Positions 1-11,695 of a stretch of 64,000 nucleotides of DNA are shown here, piece after piece (the first letter of the stretch is position 1; every line of letters begins with the position of its first letter). The DNA comes from Plantago major (lineage: Eukaryota > Streptophyta > Magnoliopsida > Lamiales > Plantaginaceae), in assembly GCA_026545765.1 (NCBI GenBank), contig JAIFAC010000019.1, forward strand, positions 322,617 to 386,616. Reading direction: 5' to 3'. Under the pieces are notes generated by a model. It did not search any database, was not told the DNA's origin, and was given only the letters and a program-made list of their open reading frames with translations. A program made the translations under genes and the position numbers.

Positions 1-3
1 ATA

Positions 4-339
4 TTACGAGCTTGACCATCCAATCGTGTCTCTTGGCATCTTCGGATGTCCGAGCTCTCGCTTGTCTTCATATATAATGCTTCCACGAGCAACATGACCA
101 CTATCACTAGCCGCCATGTCCTCGCTTCCGTCTTCCGTGTCTGAGGCTTTTCTTCCATCAGACACCTCAGTAACTTGTTGGTGTTGTCTGATTTTGATAG
201 GCCCTTCATTGATGACATAGATCATCTCATCACTAATGGCCTCCAGATGGAGCATCATGTTGCTCTTCCATTTCTCGTAGTTTTCTGGCTTTAGAACGGG
301 AGCATCACTCAGAGACATACCTGCACGCTTAACACACAA
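4..339 (-). mobile_element. Ty1/copia gag start, fossil, runs off the left edge
   Basis: The minus-strand reading frame holds LKPENYEKWKSNMMLHLEAI, the N-terminal signature of copia gag (DUF4219/UBN2 type: a WK step followed by a short helix). It lies just downstream, on the minus strand, of a primer-binding site and an LTR, so it is the 5' end of gag of the same element. The rest of the element lies outside the window. The frame is short for a gag and the copy looks broken. Confidence 0.75.
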
Positions 340-421
340 ATTATATAGTCCTCAGAAAGGGAAAAAGTTCCTTCACCTATCTGGGGATCTAGGTTCAGTG
401 CAGAAGGCTTGTGAACCTCCT

Positions 422-433
422 GCTCTGATACCA
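422..433 (-). other. Primer-binding site of the copia element
   Basis: On the minus strand this reads TGGTATCAGAGC, the standard plant primer site complementary to initiator methionine tRNA. It is separated by two bases from the LTR end at 436, exactly where a primer site should be. Confidence 0.85.
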
Positions 434-435
434 CT

Positions 436-1816
436 TGTTGGTCCAGATAACGGCAAAGTAAAAGACTAGAGGGGGGGTGAATAGTCTTTTAAAACTTTTG
501 TCGATAAACACAGTTTCTCAGAAACCTGGGGGTTTCTGATACTTAAATCAGGCCGGAAGACTTTGAGATAGGTAAGTGCAGAAACAATAAGTAAGTGTGT
601 GTGTGCTTTGCTGAAATGTAAATACAGAAAGGTAAATAACACAGCAAGTATAGTGGTATCTGGAGGTGGCGTAATCCTCCAACTAATCCACTTCGGTCTT
701 TCTGAGACCTAGAATTCACTAGAACAGATAATTGAGTTCACCTTACAATAATCCTATTCTAAGATTCCTAAACAAATGGTTCCCAACCAAATGTTCCCCC
801 TGAGTTATTCCCAACTCCTAGAGCTAAGTACTTCCTCTACTCGGATAACCTTGAGTTATTCACGATTTCCCAAATCAAGTACTTCCTCTACTCCACGCCT
901 TGATGGTGTTGGTTATAAGGTTTGTCGAGAGGCTTCGTATAACTTTTCGTTATGTTTTGAGAGCCTAATAGAACAAGACTACTTAATACACTTGTTCGGT
1001 GGATGGCGATGCATTTCTTGACCCAAGTAATTGGTGTCCGCTCGGAGAATGAGCTTGAAAGGGTATCCGATAGTTCAACTCTTTCACGAATAACAATCTC
1101 TTGTTAAGGTTCGGACAACTTAAAACTACTAATGATTCTTCAAGCAATAAAGCTTTGAGAAGGTAGTAGAGTGCTTGAGAGAATACTTTCTTGATGGTAA
1201 GTTTGCAAGATAGGCGTTCTAATGTGTGTTCTTCAAGCATCTAAGTGTGATATATATAGATAAATTTGAGAGGCGTTTAAATTGTATCCGTTGTGCTCTC
1301 TATCAAATTATATCCGCTTATATCTTGAACTATGTACTCGAAGTCACTATCTCTTGTTTGAGAGGACTTGCTTTTTTAAAGATTTAGATGCATTTAATGC
1401 ATAGTCGCTCATTGTCCTTTAGTCTCAACGGATACATGAGCCTTCTCGATGGCTTGCATGCTCCATACTCGTGATGTCATATGTCCGTAATCATATTTCC
1501 AAAGTAAATTAATGTACTTAAGAAAGGATTAAGGACATAGTCTTTCGAGTTAGACTAAACTTTGTCTTCATAAACCTTGTGCAATCTTCAGTCTTCTAAT
1601 CTTCAGAAAAGCTCCATTGCTAGGATTGATCTTCATGGTCTTCTTGAAATACAAAATTACACTCAGAGACCTATAATCCTAATACAAGATTTACTAGACC
1701 AATCATACTCAGTGATTTCCTCTTTTACAATGTTCAAGTGAACCAAGAGCACTTAATCACCTTTCTGGCTAAGAACATGTGATGAGTGATCAAAATACTA
1801 ACAGATATTCCTAACA
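436..1816 (-). repeat. Copia LTR (5' LTR of the leftward element)
   Basis: This is a 1.38-kb LTR running TG...CA on the minus strand, from TGTTAGGAATATCTG at 1816 to GGACCAACA at 436. The ends are fixed by comparison with a second copy in the opposite orientation at 48,409-49,812, which carries a target-site duplication. The primer site at 422-433 and the gag start at 339 follow on the same strand. Only one LTR of this element is inside the window. Confidence 0.85.
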
Positions 1817-1995
1817 GAATGAAACTCAATCCGGAAAAGTGCACCTTCGGAGTAAAAGGCAGAAAGTTCTTAGGCTACATGGTCACAAAAAGGGGAATAA
1901 GTGCTAATCCTGAGAAGATAAAAGCCATCCTAGACCTGCCCCAACCAAAGAACATCAATGAGGTACAACAGCTTATCGGACGTCTCATGTCCTTA
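1817..1995 (+). mobile_element. Ty3/gypsy reverse-transcriptase scrap, fossil
   Basis: The plus-strand frame reads [20 protein letters not shown] followed by ...[20 protein letters not shown]. This is the end of a gypsy reverse transcriptase and the start of the connection domain. It is a fragment of about 60 residues, bounded on the left by the copia LTR and on the right by an unrelated LINE. It is clearly a relic. Confidence 0.75.
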
Positions 1996-2890
1996 GAGAA
2001 GACGATAAGACTATCAAAAATATTATCTTCTTCCACCAATTCGAACTCCAGCCAGTCACCAAGCTTTCTCCACAGCGAAACTGCAAGACGACAATTAATA
2101 AAACAAATGATTAATAGATTCCTCTTCCCCTGCCTCGCACATCTTACAACAAGTTGAAACATCTTGATGAATAAGATTTCTTCTTTTCAGATTTGGAAAC
2201 ACCGGAATTCTCCCATGTAAAGTCTTCCACACAAAAGTGCACAATTTCAACGGAATTCGATTTACCCAAACAAGATTCTGCCAGTCCAGATGCATAATTG
2301 GGACCCCATCTCCCGTTGCTGCCAATTTACTGTAACCAGCCTTTGTCGAATAAATCTCGTTTGCTCTTGACTTCCACATCCATCGGTCTGCAGTTGAAGA
2401 CAAAGGACTGAACCTGCTCAAAATAGACTCAAGATCAGAAATAGACTCTTCCTCCCAAGCAAATAAAGGTAAAAGACCAGGACCATACGCCTTTAACTAC
2501 CAAGCTATTTGAATCCAACCTTTCCTCAACAAGACTCTCCTTGTTCAACTCTAAACTAAACAATCGAGGATACTTATCCTTAAGACTCATCCCATCCCCA
2601 ACCCAATTGTCAACCCAAAATTTTATCGACTTTCCGTCTCCCACTTTTCTTCTTAACTCTTCCCAAAACCAGTTCTTCTCTCCTATCACTCTTACCAAAT
2701 CTCGCCACCAAGACGACCAAACTCTTCCCCTAACCTGTAACAGCTAACAACTTCATAGAACTCCCCATATTTTGATGATAAAACTTGACACCATAACCCG
2801 CTATTCCCCTCTAGGAGCCTCCACGCCCATTTACCCAAAAGCGCCTCGTTAAACCACTTCAGATTTTTAACCCCCTGCCCACCCGCCTCC
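1996..2890 (-). mobile_element. L1-type LINE, 3' part (zinc-binding RT region), left of the CACTA insertion
   Basis: Minus-strand frames carry the C-terminal part of a plant L1 ORF2. In order they are GGGQGVKNLKWFNEALLGK (about 2890-2830), VGDGKSIKFWVDNWVGDG (about 2640-2590), and the zf-RVT domain with LCTFVWKTLHGRIPVFPNLK and ending [18 protein letters not shown] (about 2330-2100). These match the same segments of the rightward LINE at 38.2-39.3 kb. The reading frame is broken between 2435 and 2421. The 3' end is missing, since the element stops at about 1996 against a gypsy scrap. The 5' part resumes at 6257 after the CACTA element. Confidence 0.85.
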
Positions 2891-2893
2891 TTA

Positions 2894-5800
2894 CACTACA
2901 AGAAAACTGCCATTTGGCGACGGGACGAATCAGCATCATCTAGCGACGGATTGAGCGATTTGCTCAATCCGTCGTTACTCTGTCTCGAATTAGAGACGGA
3001 TTAATAATCCATCCCTAATTCGCGATGGATTAAATATCCGTGCCTAATTCGCGACGGATTAGGGACGAATAGACTAATCCGTCGCGAATCAGGTTTGACT
3101 AATAATTAAACTGAAAAAGAAAAATTAAAAAAAAGGATTTAACGATGGATTGGCTTATTCGTCGCAAATAGCGACGGATAAGCCAATCCGTCGCTAAATC
3201 CGAGTAAGGCGAGCAGAACAATTTCTTCTTCCCCATTTCTGTTCTGCTCGCTTCTTTCTCCCATTTTCGCCCAAATTCAAGTCCGACCAAAACTCAAGGT
3301 ATCTTTTCGAAGCTCGTAGGACAAGGAACTCGGGTGGTCCATTAATTTCATCTTTGTTCGGCTAATTTCTCCGTAATCGAAGGTATTTTGGCTAAAACCC
3401 TTACTTTTTAAAATTTGGAAATTTTGTTAATTTCGACTAGTTTGAGCAATTGTATGTTTATAGGAAGTATGAGTATCTAGTTTAGCTTATATTACGTATT
3501 GTGTTAACTTTGACATGTACAATTGATATATTTATTGTGAAATTGGATTGTTAGTATAATGTTAGGATCATTGTAAGTATGTAGGGTATTTAGTTTGATA
3601 TTTTCGTATATGTACTAGGATTAGGAAGATTTAATTGTGTATTTGGAGACAATTTGGTGATTTTGGTGATTTTAATATAATTTTTTCCTATTAACATAAA
3701 AATAATACTATTTTAATTTCATCTACAATTTGTAATGTTAATAAGACCAATATGTAGACTTAACCACAGGCGAGGAGGACGAGGGTATGTGTGTATGGTA
3801 GATTATATGTATATATACTGTTAGTTGTTGATTATCCCATATTTTTGTGCTTTATTAAGTGTCAAATGTATATGTTTTACATGCAAATTCACGGTAATTT
3901 ACTAACACATTTTTCCTCTATTTGTTGTATGTTTTTGCAGATGTCGCGGCATAGGAGACCTACATACCGTCCTCCCGCATCGAGTGGAATCCCTGGTGGT
4001 TTTGGTATAGGCAGTACACCACCCAGTTGAGCGAGCAGTCCTTCTATGGGCTTTGATATTGGTGGGAGCAGCCAGGCTACGGTTCCTGAGACTCCATTGA
4101 GCTCGAGCACGGGCCAATCAAGTGTCTGGGCTGACTTACCCCCTAACGATTGCCCCTTTTTAGTTTTGACACCTGGTTCTATGTGGAAGGGGAAGCCGGT
4201 GTTGTTCCCCAATGGCCAGGCACAGTAAGTACATATTATGTATTTGTAGAACATAACTTAAGACAAGTATATGTCACATACCATTGATTTAACTATATAT
4301 ACTAATGAATATTTGTTTCTTGTCTTTCTCATTGATAACAATTTCTGGCCCCCTGATGCTTCCAGTAACTTGAATGACATTTTTAGGGGCAGGAGGGAGT
4401 TACCTGGCGCTGGCGGCGAGAAGTGGTCACATGTCTCGGAAGGGATGAAGGCTTTTTACTTCGATGAGTTGCGGGTAAGGTTAAATGTTAATGTACTTTA
4501 TTTGTTGTTTTAATTGTTGTGTTAATGTGCGTGGCATGTTAGCCACTATATGTGAGTGGTATGTTAGCTACTAAACTTGGGTGATATGTTAGTCACCATT
4601 GTGTTACTAAATTTTAGGACAATCTGAGTGGTATGTTAGTCACTGAACTTGGGTGATATGTTAGTCACCATTAATGAACTTGTTGCATATGTTATCTTTA
4701 AATTGTTGTCTTCATTTATCTTGTGTAATTTCTATGTTGTGTGGAATTGTTGTAGGAAACCTACTACATTTCCAATGCCCAGGTTCCCCAGTTGTGGTCG
4801 GTTTTCGAGAGGCCAGGGTCAGACCTCTATAGGAAAATGGTTCATGTCATGAAAAAATGTAGAGACAAGGGCACTAAGCCATCGTTTATAGGGGATGAGG
4901 TGGGCGATTGGTGGAGTAATCTTGGAGGAACCCCTTGTCGTGGATCAAAGCGAAAAGAACAGAGAACCTAATCGAGCCGTGATGGTACTGCACTTCGGAC
5001 ACCATTATGGGTCGCGAGCTGTTGTTACGGATCACCAGATGGCGGTTAGTGTATATATTAATTACTTACTACTTGTGTTTTTTGCTTTCATTATCCGCTG
5101 TGGAAGATGATTTATATGTTTTTTTGTTTCATTTCTACCAACTAACTACTTGTTTGCATGTATGTTCTTTAGATCCAGGCTGGGGACCCCAAGACCGCTT
5201 ATACCACTTCAAGAAGGCTAAGTCAAGGGCGACATTTGGGTGGACGAGAAGTCCAAGTGTATTATGATGCGTTTCTTTGTTAAGGTTCACATTTGTATTT
5301 GTGTATTATAAGAGATTCCTAAAACTGTATCTCATTTCGTATGCACTTTACGATTGCAGAGTGAAATCGAGAGGAGGATCGATGGTCGGGAGCTGTCGAT
5401 TCAAGAGCAAAACCAGATCTTCTTTGCCATCAACCTAATGGACAGCAAGGGTCGAGTGTATGAAATTGGAAGTTTGGGCCCTACATTGATGGGTCCTAGC
5501 TTCTCAGTGTCCCAGGCATCCACAGGAGCTGATGTTTTCACACAGGACCAGGTCCAGGAGATGATGACTCCTCTCCAAGGGGAGTTAGCTAGAAACAAGG
5601 AAGAGATTGAGCAAACCAAGGCAGCTTACCAGCAAGTGCTTGAGAACCAAGCTCGTATGGCTCAGCAGGTGGATGCTTTGACCCAAATGATCTTGACGAC
5701 CCAACAACGACCGCCTCCTCCGGCCGATTCTTAGTTACATTGGACTTATGCTTTGTTGTTTATGCTACATATACACATTTCAACTTCTGTACTTATATTT

Positions 5801-6253
5801 AGTATTTGGTTTTGATAATTTGTCTTAGTAGAATCTCTATTGTTAATTAATACAATTTAATTGTTTCGTGTATAGTATATACAATTAGATTGTGTTAAAA
5901 ACAGGTAAAAGCTGAAACAGGAATTAAAATAATTTTTTTTAAAAAAATAGGTTTTTTAGCGACGGATAGGAATTTGTCGCTAAAAATGCCGACCTAACGC
6001 GAATTAGGGCTTGGACTTTTAGCGACTGAATAGGAATCGCTAACAGCCCGGCCAGGGACGGATAGTAATCCATCCCTAAATCGCGACGGAAGGTTATGGA
6101 TTTATCTGTCGCCAATCCGTCGCGAATTAAATCCATTCCTAATTCCTTTGCGACGCTCGTTTTTAAGACAGGCGTCTCACCTGTCGCCCGATCCGTCGAA
6201 TCGGGTGGGCTTTAGCGACGGATCCGTCGCTAAAGCCGGTTTTTTTTGTAGTG
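2894..6253 (+). mobile_element. CACTA (En/Spm) transposon, 3.36 kb, complete ends
   Basis: The element begins CACTACAAGAAAA and ends TTTTTTTTGTAGTG, the typical CACTA terminal inverted repeat. It is flanked by a 3-bp duplication TTA (2891-2893 and 6254-6256). Both ends are packed with copies of the subterminal motif GCGACGGAT and its complement TCCGTCGC, at about 2917-3210 and 5955-6235. The LINE coding sequence reads straight across when the element is removed. It carries a TNPA-like gene but no recognisable TNPD transposase, so on its own it is probably non-autonomous. Confidence 0.93.
3941..5734 (+). pseudogene. Transposase_24 (Ptta/En/Spm, TNPA-like) gene of the CACTA element
   Basis: This is a multi-exon gene inside the CACTA element. 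Exon 1 starts at the ATG at 3941 directly after an intron-like TTTGCAG and runs to about 4224. It has one in-frame TGA at 4028-4030, after which the same frame continues with DLPPNDCPFLVLTPGSMWKG. Further exons carry FRGRRELPGAGGEKWSHVSE (about 4383-4440), a KPSFIGDEVGDWWSNLGGTP stretch (about 4880-4940), and a last exon at about 5360-5734 starting SEIERRIDGRELSIQEQNQI. These are the steps of the plant Transposase_24 family, a DNA-binding partner of the CACTA transposase. The last exon ends in a glutamine-rich predicted coiled coil, about residues 60-110 of its frame. The early stop and several frame changes suggest decay. Confidence 0.7.
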
Positions 6254-6256
6254 TTA

Positions 6257-9175
6257 GACTTACAAACAATATCCAAACTCCCCCACGCGACCTTTTTGTT
6301 CCCCCCCCCCCCCTCCACACTACCCCCCCCCCCAAATAAAATTGCAAAGAATTTTATTAAGAGTGTTTAGGATAGAACCCGGGCTTTGAAAAAGGATAGA
6401 AAGTAAATCGGAAGGATGCATGCACCGAGTTAGTCATGACAATCCGAGCCTCAAAAGATAAGTAACCATTTTACCCATTGCTTCAACCAATTCTCCACCC
6501 GAGATACCACATTTTTCCAGATTTGAATCTCGCTTGGTTTCGCGCCTACAGGCAGACCCAAGAACACAAAAGGAATAGTACCGACCTGCAATTCGAAGAA
6601 CTCATCTAGCGCATCAGCTCCATTTCCAATCCCCATCAACTCTTCCAAATTAATTTTGAGACCCGAATATCATTCAAAGCCACAAAGTTTTCCTTCTTTG
6701 CCTCCCCGAAAAATATAGCATCATCAGCATATATGATATGAGATACCTCGACATCATTTTTTCTGACCTTCGCGGGGCTGGAAAAACCTGAATCGCATGC
6801 CTTGGTCATCAATCAACTCAATCCCCCCGCCACGATCAAAAAAAGAAAAGGTGAAAGTGGATCACCTTGTCTTAATCCTCTTCCCAATTTAAACAACTTC
6901 AAGGGACTCCCATTTACTAGGACCGAAGCCACCGCTGTAGTGATACATTCTTTCATCCACAAACACCATCTCTCATCGAAACCCAGTATACTCATCATAC
7001 TGAAAAGGAAATCCCAGCTTACCGAATCGTAAGCCTTCTCAAAATCTATTTTGAAGATGAATGCACTCTTTTTCTTCTTTCTCATCTCATCAATTAGCTC
7101 GTTTGCCACCACCACTCCATCCAAGATAAATCGATCACCAACAAAAGCCGACTGAAAATTAGAAATGATCTCACCTAAAACTTTTATCAACCGATTAGAT
7201 AGTACCTTTGCTACCACTTTATATATGCGGCCAATAAGGGAAATCGGACGGTATTCTTCAAGTGCCATGGGATTTGAACATCTCGGAATAAGAGTTATGA
7301 AAGAGGAATTAATACCTCGAACCAGTCTAGCCTTCGAGTGAAAATCGGTGAACAGCCCTTCAAAATCACCCTTCAACATATCCCAAAAAGTCCGGAAAAA
7401 TACAAAGTTGAAACCTTCCGGCCCCGGGCTTTTCTCTAAGCCACAATCCCATACATCTTTCTCAATCTCATCTAACGAGAATTTCACTTCCAAAAAGTCC
7501 CTGCTCTCAGTACTTAACCTATTTCCAGTAAACATAGGAAGCTGACTCCTCTTCCTCCTGGTAACAGCTGCATAATGTTTCTCGAAAAAATCTCCTACGC
7601 CTTTTTTTACTTCATCCACCCCTTCCAACCATCTTCCTGAAATTCTAACACCTTTCATCCCTTTCGTGCAACCTTTCATTTCTACACACTTGTGAAAAAA
7701 TCTTGAGTTAGTATCCCCCTCGCGTAGCCACTTACATTTTGCTTGTTGGAATTTAATTTGATCTTTGATTTCCAGTAGACTGTTCAGCTTTCCCCATGCC
7801 TCTTTTCTCGCCATTCTTTCATACTCATCCAAACCCCCAGAATCCAGTCTAACATCCAACATATTCACCTCCTTCGTAGCTGAATCAATTCTATGATCTA
7901 AATTCCCAATTATGTTTTTATGCCAGCCTCTGATCCTTTCTCTAAGCATTTTAAGTTTCTCTTTTAGAACGTAACCACTCCACCCCATCACCTTGAATCC
8001 CTTCCAAGCTTCCTCCATCATCTCCTTAAAACCCTCTTCTTTAATCCAACACCTTAAAAACTTGAAAGGTTTCGGTCCCCAGTCAACCACATCTTCCCTA
8101 AGAAGAACCGCCACATGATCCGAAACCTTCCTTTTTAAGCCGAATTGAGCAAGATTCGGCCAATTTTGCAGCCACTTACTAGATAGCAAGAATCTATCTA
8201 GTCGACTACAGCTCGATCCATTTTCTCTGTACCACGTATACTGCCTTCTTTCCAAAGGCAAGTCCACAAGCTGAAGTCGTCCGATAAGATCATTAAACAA
8301 CCTCATCTCAATTTCCCTTCCCCTTGTCACAACACCATGTCTCTCCTCCTCGCATCTGACTACATTAAAATCTCCACACCACCACCAACATTCCTCTTCT
8401 TTCCCAATCATCTTTTCCTCTATCTTCTTCCACAATTCCTTTTTTTCCTTCGGTGTCACACGAAGCATAAACATTTACAATGTTTACCGGCAGTCCGTTC
8501 CACAAACCCGACATCCCTAGCAAGCCATCTTCCCCCCAAAGTTCTTGTCTAACAAAAACCGCAGGATCCCATTTACAACACAATCCTCTCGAACTTCCAT
8601 CCGAGCCACTAAAAACCCATTGACAATCCCTTCCACCCCATAGAATATTAGCAATTATTTCATCTACAAAAGACATCTTCGTTTCTTGGAGACAAATGAA
8701 CTCAACTTTCTCTTTCAAAATCAACTCCCTCACTGCTCCCTTCTTCACTCTTCCCCCCCCCCCCCCAATGTTTAAGCTAACAATTCGCATTAGTAACCTT
8801 AACTTTCCCCAAGACCTTCTCCACTTCTGAAACACTAATTGATTTTCTATATCTCAATTCCCACTCCATGAATGTCTCTCTTACCTCATCTCCCTCTGTC
8901 TCACCCAGGACGCCCATCGCCAAACCTACTCTCCACAATTCACCTGCTTCCTCCATTTCGTTCCACAAGATTTGAGAATTGCATGCCATAATGTCTTTGT
9001 CTGTCGGAAGCCTCCGCCATCCAGCGCTTCCTTTTCCAATCTCGACTTATTGTAAGCTTCTTTGATTTTCCTTCCCCTCTTAAGTCTTCTTACAACTCCC
9101 CTTGGTCCCGAATCTTCCTGAATCTCCTCTCTGGTGGAAGTCATCAATCCAGATTTACACGCAGAAACCACTTAT
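6257..9175 (-). mobile_element. L1-type LINE, 5' part (endonuclease and reverse transcriptase)
   Basis: On the minus strand, ORF2 starts near 8790 with MRIVSLNIGGGGG and the endonuclease motif FICLQETKM. It continues with CGDFNVV (about 8370), SDHVAVLL (about 8115), the RT core FKIDFEKAYDSVSWDFL (about 7050), GLRQGDPLSPFLF (about 6880) and the catalytic YADD (6720-6731). The tail after YADD includes FLGLPVGAKPSEIQIW (about 6550) and KKVAWGSLDIVCKSK up to the CACTA junction. ORF2 is split over at least three frames, with shifts near 8470 and 6810, so the copy is dead. A further 81-residue frame upstream (9171-8926) may be an ORF1 remnant. It shares most residues with the LINE at 36-40 kb, so both belong to one L1 family. 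Confidence 0.9.
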
Positions 9176-9439
9176 GTTCCTTATATAGTATATAAAGGAA
9201 TATAATAAACATGTTTGTTATTGTACTTGTACGGTAATATGTGGCGCTAAAGAGGATCTTCTACACATCCCTGACCCTGAGACTATGAAGATTCTCATGT
9301 TAAACCTCATCAAGTCACCACTATACCAGTGAGGTTGCATTCCCTAAGATGTAGCATATATTATTCGATCAATCGAATAGTCCATTGATGATAGTATCAG
9401 AATATACCCGCGACTATGGACAAGCTTGTTTAACCATAT

Positions 9440-9806
9440 GATGTGCACCCAGGAATTTATTAATCGATGCATGCCTGTGATTCCAAAATACAATCAAAGA
9501 TTTAAAATTATATTAAGTCGGAAGCCTACAAATCCACATAATAGCGAAAAGTTGACTCGGGATGTTGTTCTCCACGGACACTTAGCATAGGAACAAGCAA
9601 ATGACGAAAGTGATTTTGTATGGAAACCGCTTACGATACTTGTTTGTTCCTATGCTAAGTGCCCGTGGAGAACGACATTCTGAGTCAACTTACTACTATA
9701 AACCGTGATTTGAAGACTTCCGACATTAATAAATTTAATCTTTGATTGTATTTGGAGATCACAGGTGTAACAACGATATTAAAATCTCTAAGTGCACATC
9801 AGTAAT
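9440..9806. repeat. Fold-back (long inverted repeat) element
   Basis: Two inverted arms of about 160-175 bp (9440-9602 and 9632-9806) are separated by about 30 bp. The outer ends read GATGTGCAC and GTGCACATC. Near the centre GTTGTTCTCCACGGACACTT pairs with its complement around 9650-9670. Arm identity is high but not perfect. No coding capacity is seen. It resembles a hairpin MITE; I could not fix a target duplication. Confidence 0.75.
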
Positions 9807-10627
9807 TTCGTTTATCTCTTTAGCCATGAATACCATTGGTTCTATACAAGGAGCCAAGTTTCCACTTGGGCTTAGGACTTCGACTTGCAATCCCAAACCA
9901 AGTTAGCACGGGTGTCTAACTTTTATCCTCGTTTTATCGAGTAGCGAATCCAACACTTTCACATACGTTTCTGTCTACGTGAAACTAAGTGACCCAGCTG
10001 GGGAACACTCCCTATCTATTACTATTATAAAAGGAAACACTATCAGGGTAGTTAGCGGACCAACTTTTCTTTTTTTTTTCTTTTCCTTTTTTACCCCTTA
10101 TTTTGATATCTTTTTTCCTTGCAACACATTATATGGTTTAATCTTATTAAAAATTGCACTATAATTAATAGTTCTACGATAATGTAAGTTATTAATTTAT
10201 AGAGTAGTTTTTTTCAACAATAACAATAAGTTGAAAGTTCGACTTGAAATCTGCGTACAATTTTCAGTAAACTTAAAGTTAAATAGCGACACATTAGTTC
10301 GTCCATGTGATGACTATTTAAGACCCGTCGTGTATGATCATCTATGATGATGATAATAATAATATTGAGCCAATCACTAAACCTTGTTCAATGGTATTGG
10401 TTAGTGTAATTCCTGTCCGATCACCAATGATTGCCGACTAGGATAAGTCAGCCTACTCATTTGGCCGAGGAATACACCAATGACTTTATCCTCATATCCC
10501 TATCATAAGTATATGACATCACCGTTGACATGTTTAATGAATATCATCCTTGCAAGTCTAATCCACTGTATGCATCCCATGTATACTAGAGACTTGAAGG
10601 TCGCATGATAATCATTTGGATTTCAAT
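9807..10627. other. Unassigned noncoding sequence
   Basis: No protein similarity is recognisable. There is a T-rich tract at about 10,067-10,110. The stretch looks like LTR or transposon-internal noncoding sequence that continues at 11,696 after the CACTA derivative, but neither ends nor a family can be fixed. Confidence 0.4.
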
Positions 10628-11692
10628 CACTACAAAAAATCTGATGTTTTATCCGTCGCTAAACAGCGACCGATCCGTCGCTAAATCCGTAGCGACGGAT
10701 AAATATGCCATCTCAAAACCTGTCGTCACAAGCTTTTTAGAGACGGATAATTTATCCGTCTCTAATTTAGCGACGGATAAATTCGTTGACCGTCATTGCC
10801 CTTTTTGTGACGGATAAGTATCTGTCGCTAATTAGAGACGGATAAGGTGTTTTTTATTTTTTTTAAATGCATAAATCTGTGCATTTTTTAAATTTCCATT
10901 TAATTATTAAAATTACAAATTGTAGATTAAAACAGTAGTAATTCTTTCTAAATTAATACGAGCCAATTATACTAGAACCATGAAAATCACTAAATGGTCT
11001 CCAAAGACTCAACCAAATCTTCCTAATCCTACTACATGTACGAAAATATCAAATTAAATACCCTACATACTTACAAACATCCTAACATGATACCTAACAA
11101 TTCAATTTCACAATAAATCTATCAATTGCACAACCTCAAGCTTAACCCACTACTTAATATAAGCTAAACTAGCTAGTAGAGACTTCTCCATAAACATACA
11201 ATTGCTCAAATTAATCGAAATTACAAAAAATCCCAAATTCAACAAAGTAAGGGTTTTAGACTAATACCTTCAATTACGTGAAAAATAGCCGAAGAAGAAT
11301 GAAATTGATGGGCCACCCGAGTTCCTTGTTCAACGAGCTTCGAAAAAAGTCCAAGATTGGCCGGAATGGTGGAGTTTTGATCGGAGTTGGAAAAGGGGCG
11401 AAAATGGCAATTTGGGGAGAAGAAAGAAGAAGCAGAACAGAAATGGGGAAGAAAGCTTCTTCCCCGTCTGTTATTTAACTTTAGCGACGGATAGCCCCTA
11501 TCCGTCCTATCCGTTGCTAAATTTCTTTTCCTTTTTTTAAAAAAATTAAGTAGGTCAACGTCTCTAGAGACGGATAAATCTATCCGTCGCTAACTAGAGA
11601 CGGATTGAGTTTAATCCGTCACTAAAAGCGACCGATCCGTCGCTAATTAGAGACGGATAAATCCGTTTCTAATTAGCTGATTTCTTGTAATG
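10628..11692 (-). mobile_element. Non-autonomous CACTA element, deletion derivative
   Basis: The element begins CACTACAAAAAATC and ends GATTTCTTGTAATG, flanked by a 3-bp duplication AAT (10,625-10,627 and 11,693-11,695). Both ends are full of AGCGACGGATAA and TCCGTCGCTA motifs. Its interior (about 10,900-11,450) is the reverse complement of 3,240-3,740 of the CACTA element at 2,894-6,253, including the GGGCCACCCGAGTTCCTTGT region. It is therefore a shortened relative in opposite orientation. It has lost the whole Transposase_24 gene. Confidence 0.9.
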
Positions 11693-11695
11693 AAT

